A DNA stretch of 64,000 bases, taken from Phycisphaeraceae bacterium. Its GTDB lineage: Bacteria; Planctomycetota; Phycisphaerae; Phycisphaerales; UBA1924. Positions 25,281-32,496 of this stretch are shown piece by piece. The position numbers and the translations under genes are program-made. The DNA lies in the NCBI GenBank assembly GCA_015200025.1, contig CP054186.1:496001-560000 (forward strand), given 5' to 3'. How positions within the stretch are numbered: the stretch's first letter is position 1; each line of letters begins with the position of its first letter. The notes beneath the pieces are model-generated. The model was not told where the DNA came from. It saw only the letters and a list, made by a program, of their open reading frames with translations, and made no database searches.

Positions 25281-28200
25281 ATGACCGCCTCCACCCCTTC
25301 GCCCACGCCCGCCTGTTCGACCACGCCGGTTCCCATGTCGTCGGTCCCCCCGTATATCCCGGCGGCGAACGGGGCGGTGCGCACGGGCCCGTCGGGGGAT
25401 GGTGTTTTTGAGGGTTCGATTTTCGAACCGTCGGACACTTTCGAGCGCCGGCACGTGGGGCCGTCGGCCGCGGATCGCGCGGCGATGCTGAGGGCGCTTG
25501 GGTACGGGTCGATGGAGGCGTTGATCGCGGACGCGGTGCCTTCGACGATCCGTCTGGGGCGGGAGTTGGACCTTGGGCCTGGCTTGCCTGGGGCGATGAC
25601 GGAGTCGGGTGCGTTGGCGCGGCTGCGCGGGTACGCGGCGGAGAATCGTGTTCTGCGGTCGATGATCGGCATGGGGTATTCCGACACGATCACGCCCTCG
25701 CCGATCCTGCGGAACATCATGGAGAACCCGGGGTGGTACACGCAGTACACGCCGTACCAGGCGGAGATCTCGCAGGGGCGGTTGGAGGCGTTGCTGAACT
25801 TCCAAACGATGGTGAGCGACCTGACGGGGCTGCCGGTGGCTGGGGCGTCGCTGCTGGACGAGGCGACGGCGGCGGCGGAGGCGATGGGGATGTGCGCGGC
25901 GTTGGCGGGTGACGGCGGGGAGGGGCGAAATATTTTTGTGGTGTCGGACGATTGCCACCCGCAGACGGTGTCGGTCGTGCGCACGCGGGCGGAATCGATG
26001 GGCCTGGAGGTGGTGGTGGCGGGGCACGAGGGCCTGCGGACGGGGGCCGGGGTGGGGGCGGGGGTGGGCGGGCTGGGGGGCGCCGAGGCGGGGAAGGTCT
26101 GCGGGGTGCTGGTGCAGTACCCGTCGACGGACGGGCGGGTGGAGGACTACCGGGGGCTGGCGGAGCGTGTTCACGCGGCGGGGGCGCTGTTGGTGTGCGC
26201 GGCGGACCTCTTGGGGCTGACGGTGCTGACGCCGCCGGGGGAGTTCGGGGCGGACATCGCGGTGGGGAGCGCGCAGCGGTTCGGGGTCCCGATGGGGTTC
26301 GGGGGTCCGCACGCGGCGTTTATCGCGTGCCGGGAAGGGCACGTGCGGAAGATGCCCGGGCGGATCATCGGGGTGTCGAAGGACGCGCACGGGAATGTGG
26401 CGTACCGGATGGCGATCCAGACGCGGGAGCAGCACATCCGGCGCGAGAAGGCGACGAGCAATATCTGCACGGCGCAGGCCTTGCTGGCGGTGATGGCGGG
26501 GATGTACGCGGTGTACCACGGGCCGGAGGGGCTGACGCGGATCGCGCGGCGGGCGCGGGCGTGGGCGGGGTTGGTGGCGCGGGCGGCGTCGGCGGCGGGG
26601 CACGGGGTGCTGACGCCGGTGTACTTTGACACGCTGCGGATCCGACCGGGGGCGGGGCGGACGGGGCCCGGTGTGGTGAAGGCGGCGGCGGATCGGGGGA
26701 TCAATCTGAGGGACTTTGGTGACGGGACGGTGGGGGTGTCGTTCGACGAGACGACGACGGCGGAGGACGTGCGGCGGCTCGGGGAGGCGCTGGGGTTGTC
26801 GTCGGGGTCGGTGGGGGTGTCGGGCGAGGACCCGGGCCCGGCGCTGCCGGGGTGGGCGGCGCGGGGGAGCACGTTTTTGACGCACCCGGTGTTCCATTCG
26901 TACCGGAGCGAGCACGGGCTGACGCGGTACATCTTCATGCTGCAGGGGAGGGATCTGTCGCTGGTGCACAGCATGATCCCGCTGGGGTCGTGCACGATGA
27001 AGCTCAACGCGACGAGCGAGATGATCCCGGTGACGTGGCGGGAGTTCGGCGGGCTGCACCCGTTCGCGCCGTCGGACCAGACGGCGGGGTACCGGCGGAT
27101 GTTCGCGGACCTGGAGCGGTGGCTGTCGGAGGTGACGGGGTTCGCGGCGGTGAGCCTGCAGCCCAACGCGGGGAGCCAGGGGGAGTACGCGGGGCTCTTG
27201 GTGATCCGTGCGTACCACCGCTCTCGCGGGGAGGGGCACCGGGACGTGTGCCTGATCCCGACGAGCGCGCACGGGACGAACCCGGCGTCGGCGGTGATCG
27301 CGGGGATGCGGGTGGTGGCGGTGGCGTGCGACGCGAGGGGGAATATCGACGTGGGGGACCTCAGGGCGAAGGCGGCGGCGCACGGGGAGAAGCTGGCGGC
27401 GTTGATGGTGACGTACCCGAGCACGCACGGGGTGTTCGAGGAGACGATCCGCGAGGTGTGCGCGGTGGTGCACGGGCACGGGGGGCAGGTGTACATGGAC
27501 GGGGCGAACATGAACGCGCAGGTGGGGCTGACGAGCCCGGGGCACATCGGGGCGGACGTGTGCCACCTGAACCTTCACAAGACGTTCTGCATCCCGCACG
27601 GGGGCGGGGGTCCCGGGATGGGCCCGATCGGGGTGGCGTCGCACCTGGCGGGCTTTTTGCCGGGGCACCCGGTGGTGTCGCCGGTGGGGCCCGGGGCGTC
27701 GGGCGCGATCGGCGCGGTGAGCGCGGCGCCGTGGGGCTCGCCGAGCATCCTGACGATCTCGTGGATGTACATCGCGATGATGGGGTCGGGTGGGCTGCGG
27801 CGTGCGACGGAGGCGGCGATCCTGAACGCGAACTACATGATGCACCGTCTGAGCGGGCATTACCCGGTGCTGTACGTGGGGTCGAAGGGGCGGTGCGCGC
27901 ACGAGTTCATCCTGGACTGCCGCGGGTTTGAGAAGTCGGCGGGGGTGAAGGTGGACGACATCGCGAAGCGGCTGATGGACTATGGGTTCCACGCGCCGAC
28001 GATGAGTTTCCCGGTGCCCGGGACGCTGATGATCGAGCCGACGGAGAGCGAGCCGAGGGAGGAGCTGGACCGGTTCTGCGACGCGATGATCTCGATCCGA
28101 GGCGAGATCCGTGAGGTGGAGGAGGGGCGGATGGGCCGTGAGGACAACCCGCTGAAGCACGCGCCGCACACGCTTGGGGCGGTGACGGGGGACGCGTGGG

Positions 28201-28355
28201 GTCACGGGTATTCGCGGGAGCGTGCGGCGTGGCCGGCGGGGTGGCTGCGGTCGTCGAAGTTCTGGCCGCACGTGGGCCGGGTGGACAACGCGTGGGGCGA
28301 CCGGAACCTGGTGTGCGCGTGCGTGCCGATGGAGGCGTACGCGGGCGGGCGATGA
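25281..28355 (+). CDS. gcvP: Glycine dehydrogenase (decarboxylating), full-length P-protein
   Basis: PLP-dependent P-protein of the glycine cleavage system, which decarboxylates glycine and passes the aminomethyl group to lipoyl GcvH. The 1024-aa protein carries both halves fused, as in E. coli, not split as in Gram-positives. N-terminal half: [59 protein letters not shown]-terminal half: [34 protein letters not shown] and the PLP-lysine motif [17 protein letters not shown] (Lys about 766). About 50 low-complexity N-terminal residues are extra; ATG 25335 is an alternative start. Third codon positions are strongly G-rich, unlike plus-strand genes before 23 kb. gcvT and gcvH are not in the window. 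Confidence 0.94.
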   Translation: MTASTPSPTPACSTTPVPMSSVPPYIPAANGAVRTGPSGDGVFEGSIFEPSDTFERRHVGPSAADRAAMLRALGYGSMEALIADAVPSTIRLGRELDLGPGLPGAMTESGALARLRGYAAENRVLRSMIGMGYSDTITPSPILRNIMENPGWYTQYTPYQAEISQGRLEALLNFQTMVSDLTGLPVAGASLLDEATAAAEAMGMCAALAGDGGEGRNIFVVSDDCHPQTVSVVRTRAESMGLEVVVAGHEGLRTGAGVGAGVGGLGGAEAGKVCGVLVQYPSTDGRVEDYRGLAERVHAAGALLVCAADLLGLTVLTPPGEFGADIAVGSAQRFGVPMGFGGPHAAFIACREGHVRKMPGRIIGVSKDAHGNVAYRMAIQTREQHIRREKATSNICTAQALLAVMAGMYAVYHGPEGLTRIARRARAWAGLVARAASAAGHGVLTPVYFDTLRIRPGAGRTGPGVVKAAADRGINLRDFGDGTVGVSFDETTTAEDVRRLGEALGLSSGSVGVSGEDPGPALPGWAARGSTFLTHPVFHSYRSEHGLTRYIFMLQGRDLSLVHSMIPLGSCTMKLNATSEMIPVTWREFGGLHPFAPSDQTAGYRRMFADLERWLSEVTGFAAVSLQPNAGSQGEYAGLLVIRAYHRSRGEGHRDVCLIPTSAHGTNPASAVIAGMRVVAVACDARGNIDVGDLRAKAAAHGEKLAALMVTYPSTHGVFEETIREVCAVVHGHGGQVYMDGANMNAQVGLTSPGHIGADVCHLNLHKTFCIPHGGGGPGMGPIGVASHLAGFLPGHPVVSPVGPGASGAIGAVSAAPWGSPSILTISWMYIAMMGSGGLRRATEAAILNANYMMHRLSGHYPVLYVGSKGRCAHEFILDCRGFEKSAGVKVDDIAKRLMDYGFHAPTMSFPVPGTLMIEPTESEPREELDRFCDAMISIRGEIREVEEGRMGREDNPLKHAPHTLGAVTGDAWGHGYSRERAAWPAGWLRSSKFWPHVGRVDNAWGDRNLVCACVPMEAYAGGR

Positions 28356-28368
28356 GGGGGGAGGCCGG

Positions 28369-29331
28369 ATGCCCGAGGACGTGTCGTCGGTGCTGGAGAC
28401 ACGGCGGCTCCTGGGGGCGGACCGCCGGGTGAGGCTGGCGGCGTGGGGGATGTACTCGCCGGTGTTTTTCCTGGCGTTCATGATCGCGGTGGTGATGCCG
28501 TTTGCGCGGATGCCCGGGACGCGGGGTGCGGGGCGTGGGGGCGGGGTGTCGTCGCTCCCGCCGGTGATCGACGCGTTGGCGGCGGCGGCGGCGCTGGGGC
28601 TGATGATGTCGGTGCCGGTGGCGGTGGTGTGCGTGCTGGTGCGGATCGTGGCGTCGGCGGAGGTTCACCGCCTGGCGAAGATGCTTCGGGCGTCGGGGCG
28701 GATGCCGGCGTCGGAGGTACGGCGTGGGGAGCAGCTGGGGTTGTGGCGGGTGAGGTGCGCGGAGCCGTTGCGGCTGGAGCTTGAGATGCGTCGGGTGCCG
28801 GCGTGGGCGCGGATGGTGTTCCGTTCGGCGGCGTTGACGTTCGCGTGCATGATCGTGGCGGGGTTGATGGCGGCGGCGGCGCGGGGGCGTGCCAGGTCGC
28901 CGAGCGGGTTGATCGTGTCGATCGGGCTGACGGCGACGGTGTTCCTGGGTGTGATGCGGTGGTCGGCGGACCGTGTGCTGGAGGTCAACTCGGGGGAGGG
29001 GGCCGAGCGTGTGGAGTGGCGTCGGCGGATGGGGTGGCCTTTCCCGTGGCTGCGGACGCGGCTGGCGCCCGAGTCGGTGGTTCGTGTGTCGCACGATGAA
29101 CGTTCGATCACGATCGAGGGTGCGGATGAGCGTCGGATCGTGCTGAGCCCGGTGGGTGTGACGGCGCTGCGGGGGTGGCACGCGGGGCGGCTGGCCGGGG
29201 CGATCCGTGCGAGGCTCGGGCTGGAGATGGACGGGCCCGCGGGAGAGGGGGCGGTGGGTGAGGAGGGGGCGGAGGGTGGTGGTTACCTGGCGCGGACGGT
29301 GGAGAGGCCGCCGTCGACGGAGAGGACCTGA
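28369..29331 (+). CDS. Hypothetical membrane protein, four predicted helices
   Basis: Protein of 320 aa with no family I can name. Four hydrophobic segments are visible at about residues 25-45, 67-95, 147-170 and 180-197. A soluble C-terminal domain follows, containing RVSHDERSITIEGADERRIVL that resembles a PH-like or beta-strand module. The ATG at 28369 has a GGGGGAGG ribosome binding site and lies 13 bp after the gcvP stop, so it is likely in the same transcript. The last 49 bp overlap the end of the convergent SDR gene on the other strand, so the C terminus is constrained by both frames. It is GC-rich with G-ending codons like gcvP. Confidence 0.65.
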   Translation: MPEDVSSVLETRRLLGADRRVRLAAWGMYSPVFFLAFMIAVVMPFARMPGTRGAGRGGGVSSLPPVIDALAAAAALGLMMSVPVAVVCVLVRIVASAEVHRLAKMLRASGRMPASEVRRGEQLGLWRVRCAEPLRLELEMRRVPAWARMVFRSAALTFACMIVAGLMAAAARGRARSPSGLIVSIGLTATVFLGVMRWSADRVLEVNSGEGAERVEWRRRMGWPFPWLRTRLAPESVVRVSHDERSITIEGADERRIVLSPVGVTALRGWHAGRLAGAIRARLGLEMDGPAGEGAVGEEGAEGGGYLARTVERPPSTERT

Positions 29332-30011
29332 CCTGAGATCCAGGCGGCGGCGGGGGCGAGGAGGTAGGCGACGGCGAGGGCGACGTCGCGGGGCTCGCCG
29401 ATGCGTCCGAGGGGGTGCATGGCGGCGGAGGCCTTGAGGGCGGGTTCGCTGGCGGTGATGCGTTCGGTGAGCGGGGTTTTGGTGAGCCCCGGGGCGACGG
29501 CGTTGACGCGGATGTTGCGTGGGGCGTAGGAGGCGGCGGCGGCGCGGACGAGCCCCTCGACGCCGGCCTTGGCGGCGGCGACGGCCTCGTGGTTGGCGAG
29601 CCCGAGGCGAGCGGCGACGGAGGAGACGAGGACGACGGACCCGCCGGAGTTGGTCATAGCGCGGACGGCGGCGCGGAGGACGTTGAAGGCGGTGGTGAGG
29701 TTCTGGGTGAGTTGGAGGGCGAACTCGTCGTCGGAGGTGAGGTGGGCGGGCTTGAGGAGGAAGGCGCCGGCGAGGTTGGCGACGCCCGCGGGGGGCTCGG
29801 GGAGCGCCTCGAAGACGCGGGCGACGTCGGCGGGGTTGGCGGCGTCGGCAACGGTCGTCTGGAGGGTGTCGAAAGCGGCGGCGTGGTCGAGGGCGTCGAG
29901 GCGGGCTTGAGAACGAGCGGCGGCGAGGACGCGGTGTCCCTGGGCGAGAAGGGCGAGGCAGACCTCGCGTCCGATGCCGCCGGAACCGCCGAAAATCACG
30001 TACTGGCCCAT
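29283..30011 (-). CDS. SDR-family protein lacking the catalytic tyrosine
   Basis: Short-chain dehydrogenase/reductase fold of 242 aa. Visible are the NAD(P) motif VIFGGSGGIGREVCLALL, NLAGAFLL, the serine motif VVLVSSVAARLGL and the downstream RVNAVAPGLTKTPL and SGQVLSVDGGLS. The normal YxxxK active site reads VAAAK inside NHEAVAAAKAGVEGL, so the tyrosine is replaced by valine while the lysine stays. Either chemistry differs or the protein is a pseudo-enzyme; related SDRs with NHEA-AAAKAG are known to me as a recurring subgroup. Its ATG overlaps the aat stop by one base (TGATG), implying coupled translation. Confidence 0.85.
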   Translation of the reverse strand: MGQYVIFGGSGGIGREVCLALLAQGHRVLAAARSQARLDALDHAAAFDTLQTTVADAANPADVARVFEALPEPPAGVANLAGAFLLKPAHLTSDDEFALQLTQNLTTAFNVLRAAVRAMTNSGGSVVLVSSVAARLGLANHEAVAAAKAGVEGLVRAAAASYAPRNIRVNAVAPGLTKTPLTERITASEPALKASAAMHPLGRIGEPRDVALAVAYLLAPAAAWISGQVLSVDGGLSTVRAR

Positions 30012-30829
30012 CAGGAAGCCTCCGGAATCCGAGGGGGTTTCGGCGGCCGATGGGCGGCGGATGCTGAGGGCGTGATCTCGTGGGCGTGCGAGAAGGCGAG
30101 GTCGGGTTCGAACTGTCCCCAGGCGGCATCGCGGAGGGCGGCGCGACGGAGGCGTTCGAGGAAGCGGTCGGCGGGGATCTCGCGGACGCCGAAGGAGGCG
30201 GTGTGGGGGTTGGTGAGCTGGGTGTCGAGGAGCGTGAAGCGTTGACGGCGGAGGTGCCCGACGAGGGCGACGAGGCAGACCTTGCTGGCGTCGGTGCCGC
30301 CTTCGAGGGGACGGGAGAACATGGATTCGCCGAAGAACGCGCCGCCGAGGGCGAGGCCGTAGAGCCCGCCGACGAGGCGGTCGCCGGCGGGCGAGGGGAG
30401 CCAGGCTTCAAGGCTGTGGGCGAGACGTGCGCGGTGGAGGGCGAGGTAGAGGTTGATGATGGGCGGGCAGAGCCAGGAGCCGTGCTCGGTTGTGCCCTCG
30501 ATGAGCCGTGGCGCGGCGCAGGCGCGGAGGACGGGTTCGAAGGCGGTGTCGCAGCGGATGGTGAATCGTTGGGAGCGGCAGCGCTGGGCGAGGGATTTGG
30601 GGACGCGGAAAGACCCTTTTCGGAGGGGGAGGATGGCGCGTCGGTTCGGGGAGACCCATCGGACGCCGGGGCGGTCTTCGAGGCCCATGGGGAAGTAGCC
30701 GGCGAGGTAGTAGGCGAGGGCCGGGCGGAGCCTGTGGGCGTCGGCGGGGTCGGCGAGGGCGGTGAAGCGTCCCGGGTCGAGTGCGGGCTCGTGGGAGGGG
30801 GCCGGATCGCCTGGGATGTGAAGCGGCAC
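30011..30829 (-). CDS. aat: Leucyl/phenylalanyl-tRNA--protein transferase
   Basis: N-end rule enzyme that adds Leu or Phe from aminoacyl-tRNA to proteins with N-terminal Arg or Lys, marking them for ClpS/ClpAP. The 272-aa protein shows the family core: LAYYLAGYFPMGLE, WVSPNRRAILPL, GSWLCPPIINLYLALHRARL, AHSLEAW, GGLYGLALGGAFFGESMFSR, ASKVCLVALVGHLRRQRFTL and DTQLTNPHTASFGVREIP. The N terminus has about 30 extra residues before the core. I chose GTG 30829 because TACCAT stands 6 nt upstream; a GTG at 30844 would add five residues. It is divergent from the gene at 30852 and coupled to the SDR gene downstream. Confidence 0.92.
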   Translation of the reverse strand: MPLHIPGDPAPSHEPALDPGRFTALADPADAHRLRPALAYYLAGYFPMGLEDRPGVRWVSPNRRAILPLRKGSFRVPKSLAQRCRSQRFTIRCDTAFEPVLRACAAPRLIEGTTEHGSWLCPPIINLYLALHRARLAHSLEAWLPSPAGDRLVGGLYGLALGGAFFGESMFSRPLEGGTDASKVCLVALVGHLRRQRFTLLDTQLTNPHTASFGVREIPADRFLERLRRAALRDAAWGQFEPDLAFSHAHEITPSASAAHRPPKPPRIPEAS

Positions 30830-30851
30830 GGCCGGATGGTACACTTTGGTC
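30830..30851. promoter_or_regulatory. Overlapping divergent -10 hexamers (aat / hypothetical gene)
   Basis: The decamer ATGGTACACT (30836-30845) reads TACACT on the plus strand, 6 nt before GTG 30852, and TACCAT on the minus strand, 6 nt before GTG 30829. Only 22 bp separate the two start codons. Confidence 0.5.
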
Positions 30852-31727
30852 GTGCAGGATTGGGCCTACATCGGCGTGACGGCGTGGCCCGACGGGGTGG
30901 GCGTCGAGGCCCGGGTGCGGGCGCTGATGGTGTCGTTGGGGATGGATGAGTTTCACGCGTCGCGGTGGGCGGTGAGGGCGGGGCCGGTGATCTTCGCGAG
31001 GATCGAGGCGGCGCTGGCGGGCGGGGTGGTGCGTTCGTTGCACGCGGAGGGGATCCCGGCGGTGTCGCCGACGGGGTCGCAGATCCGGTCGTCGCCGGCG
31101 GCGTGGCGTGTGAAGCGGTTGACGCGTGCGATGGGCGTCTCGCCGGCGATGTACGCGGCGGAGATGTGGGGGAAGGAGCCGACGCGGGGGCTGAAGATGG
31201 GTGAGGTGGAGTTGATGGTGGTCGGGCGGATCGAGCGTCGGGAGCAGCGGAGCGCGATGCCCGCGGTCGGGGACGGGGGCGGGGCGTCCGTGATGATGGA
31301 CGGTGGGGCGGGGCTGATGGCGTTGCACGCGTCGATGGAGGGCCCGGGGGCCGGGGCGTCGAGGACGACGACGGGTTCGTTCGGGCACGTGATGGACCTG
31401 TACACGCGCGAGGGTGAGCGGTTCCGGATCGATACGGACAAGTTCTCGTTCGACGTGCTGGGGTCGGAGCGGGGCTATTCGGACGGGGAGAACTTCTCGA
31501 CGCTGGCGCTCCGGCTGGCGGGCGAGGCGCCCGGGGCGCTGGTGGACGACGGCTTTGCGCGGGTGGGCGACATCCCGGGGGTTCGGACGGACCGGTCGTC
31601 GTCGGCGTCGCGGGCGACGGTGCGGCGGGTGGACCGGATGCCGGCGTTCGAGGTGTATTCGCCGTGGGTCTGGCGTGCGGAGCGGGAGCTGTCGGCCCGT
31701 GCGCGGCGTGCGGCGGGGGGTGGGTAA
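30852..31727 (+). CDS. Hypothetical protein
   Basis: Protein of 291 aa, no family recognised. It begins VQDWAYIGVTAWPDGVG; residues 10-130 look alpha-helical and end in RGLKMGEVELMVVGRIERRE. The middle is Gly/Ala/Met-rich low complexity (about 135-175). The C-terminal part MDLYTREGERFRIDTDKFSF with DVLGSERGYSDGENFSTLAL looks like a compact alpha/beta domain. No signal peptide or membrane helix is seen, so it is probably cytoplasmic. GTG 30852 is chosen because TACACT lies 6 nt upstream; TTG 30846 is less likely. It shares a bidirectional promoter with aat. Codon bias fits its neighbours, which supports a real gene. Confidence 0.65.
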   Translation: MQDWAYIGVTAWPDGVGVEARVRALMVSLGMDEFHASRWAVRAGPVIFARIEAALAGGVVRSLHAEGIPAVSPTGSQIRSSPAAWRVKRLTRAMGVSPAMYAAEMWGKEPTRGLKMGEVELMVVGRIERREQRSAMPAVGDGGGASVMMDGGAGLMALHASMEGPGAGASRTTTGSFGHVMDLYTREGERFRIDTDKFSFDVLGSERGYSDGENFSTLALRLAGEAPGALVDDGFARVGDIPGVRTDRSSSASRATVRRVDRMPAFEVYSPWVWRAERELSARARRAAGGG

Positions 31728-31750
31728 GGTTTGATATGGGGTGGTGTTTG

Positions 31751-31791
31751 GCGGGGTGCGGGGTGCGGGGTGCGGGGGGGGGGGGGGGGGG
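31751..31791. repeat. GCGGGGT heptamer repeats ending in an 18-G run
   Basis: Three tandem GCGGGGT units (31751-31771) are followed by GC and 18 consecutive G (31774-31791). The tract lies 55 bp upstream of the first of two small membrane protein genes. Such a run is prone to slippage and could form a G-quadruplex. Confidence 0.9.
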
Positions 31792-31845
31792 TGAAAGGGT
31801 CGCGGACGGATTCCGGATAAGGGCTTGACCGAAGAGAATCAACGC

Positions 31846-32094
31846 ATGCTGCATCTCGCCCAGAACGTTGCCACCCCCACGCTTGTTGAGTTCCTTCGTT
31901 CGCCCGGTGCCGGGTGGATGATGGTGCTGGTCATGATTGTGGCGGTGGTGCTGATCCGTTCGCTGGCGGAGGTGATCAAATCGGTGTCTCGAGAGCGGAC
32001 GAGGCGTGAGATCGCGGCGTATATCGCCGAGGGGACGATGACGCCCGAGCAGGGCGAGCGGATCCTGTCGGCGGGTCGGAAGAACGGGAACTGA
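31846..32094 (+). CDS. Small single-helix membrane protein (paralogue 1)
   Basis: 82-aa protein of unknown function. A short N-terminal part (MLHLAQNVATPTLVEFLRS) precedes one hydrophobic helix (MMVLVMIVAVVLIRSLAEVI) and a basic cytoplasmic tail ending RREIAAYIAEGTMTPEQGER plus ILSAGRK. The tail closely resembles that of the next gene, so the two are tandem paralogues. The tail motif (helix, acidic EGT(M/L)(T/S)P, helix) looks like the short SHOCT-type modules that mediate oligomerisation, and the layout recalls PspB. Both comparisons are tentative. ATG 31846 has a weak GAAGAG site; TTG 31825 is an alternative. Confidence 0.7.
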   Translation: MLHLAQNVATPTLVEFLRSPGAGWMMVLVMIVAVVLIRSLAEVIKSVSRERTRREIAAYIAEGTMTPEQGERILSAGRKNGN

Positions 32095-32149
32095 TCCGGT
32101 CGCCCGAGGGGCGGCGTGTGCGTGGCGCGACGGGGAAGGAGACGGCGGG

Positions 32150-32413
32150 ATGAACGCGGACGAAGCCCAGCAGATTCAGATGATCATCACGAAGTCGATC
32201 CCGATCGTGGCCATCTTGAGCATGTGCGGGGTGTTTGTCGTGGGGATCGTCGTCGGCGGAGTCCGGCGGATGGTGGTGGAGCGTGCGCGGGAGCAGAGCC
32301 GGCGGGAGGTGGCGGCGTACGTGGCGGAGGGGACGCTGAGCCCGGACGACGCGGTGAAGATCTTGAACGCGGGGAAGCGTTCGTCGTCGTGCGGGTCTTC
32401 GACGGGCGCGTGA
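32150..32413 (+). CDS. Small single-helix membrane protein (paralogue 2)
   Basis: 87-aa protein, unknown function, 55 bp after its paralogue. A membrane helix (VAILSMCGVFVVGIVVGGV) follows a polar N terminus. The tail RREVAAYVAEGTLSPDDAVK with ILNAGKR matches the paralogue tail position for position, with conserved RRE(I/V)AAY(I/V)AEGT and ILxAG. A Ser/Cys-rich end (SSSCGSSTGA) is unique to this copy. ATG 32150 has a GGAGACGGCGGG ribosome binding region. A strong hairpin follows the stop codon. The pair may act as a hetero-oligomeric membrane regulator, which is inference only. Confidence 0.72.
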   Translation: MNADEAQQIQMIITKSIPIVAILSMCGVFVVGIVVGGVRRMVVERAREQSRREVAAYVAEGTLSPDDAVKILNAGKRSSSCGSSTGA

Positions 32414-32420
32414 ACGAGAA

Positions 32421-32458
32421 CCCCCGCTCGGCCTCGCTGTGGCGGGGGCGAGCGGGGG
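32421..32458. terminator. Hairpin after the small membrane protein pair
   Basis: CCCCCGCTCG (32421-32430) pairs with CGAGCGGGGG (32449-32458) over an 18-nt loop. This 10-bp stem separates convergent genes ending at 32413 (plus) and 32497 (minus). No T-run is seen. Confidence 0.55.
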
Positions 32459-32496
32459 CGTGAGTGCGGGGCGTTGGGTGCGGCTGGGGCGGGCGG

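Noticed and set aside
25203..31854. Minus-strand open frames of 1092 and 1315 codons opposite gcvP and neighbours
   Set aside because: They are Arg/Pro/His-rich with no domains and lie antisense to genes with full family motifs. GC-rich sequences rarely contain stops in such frames.
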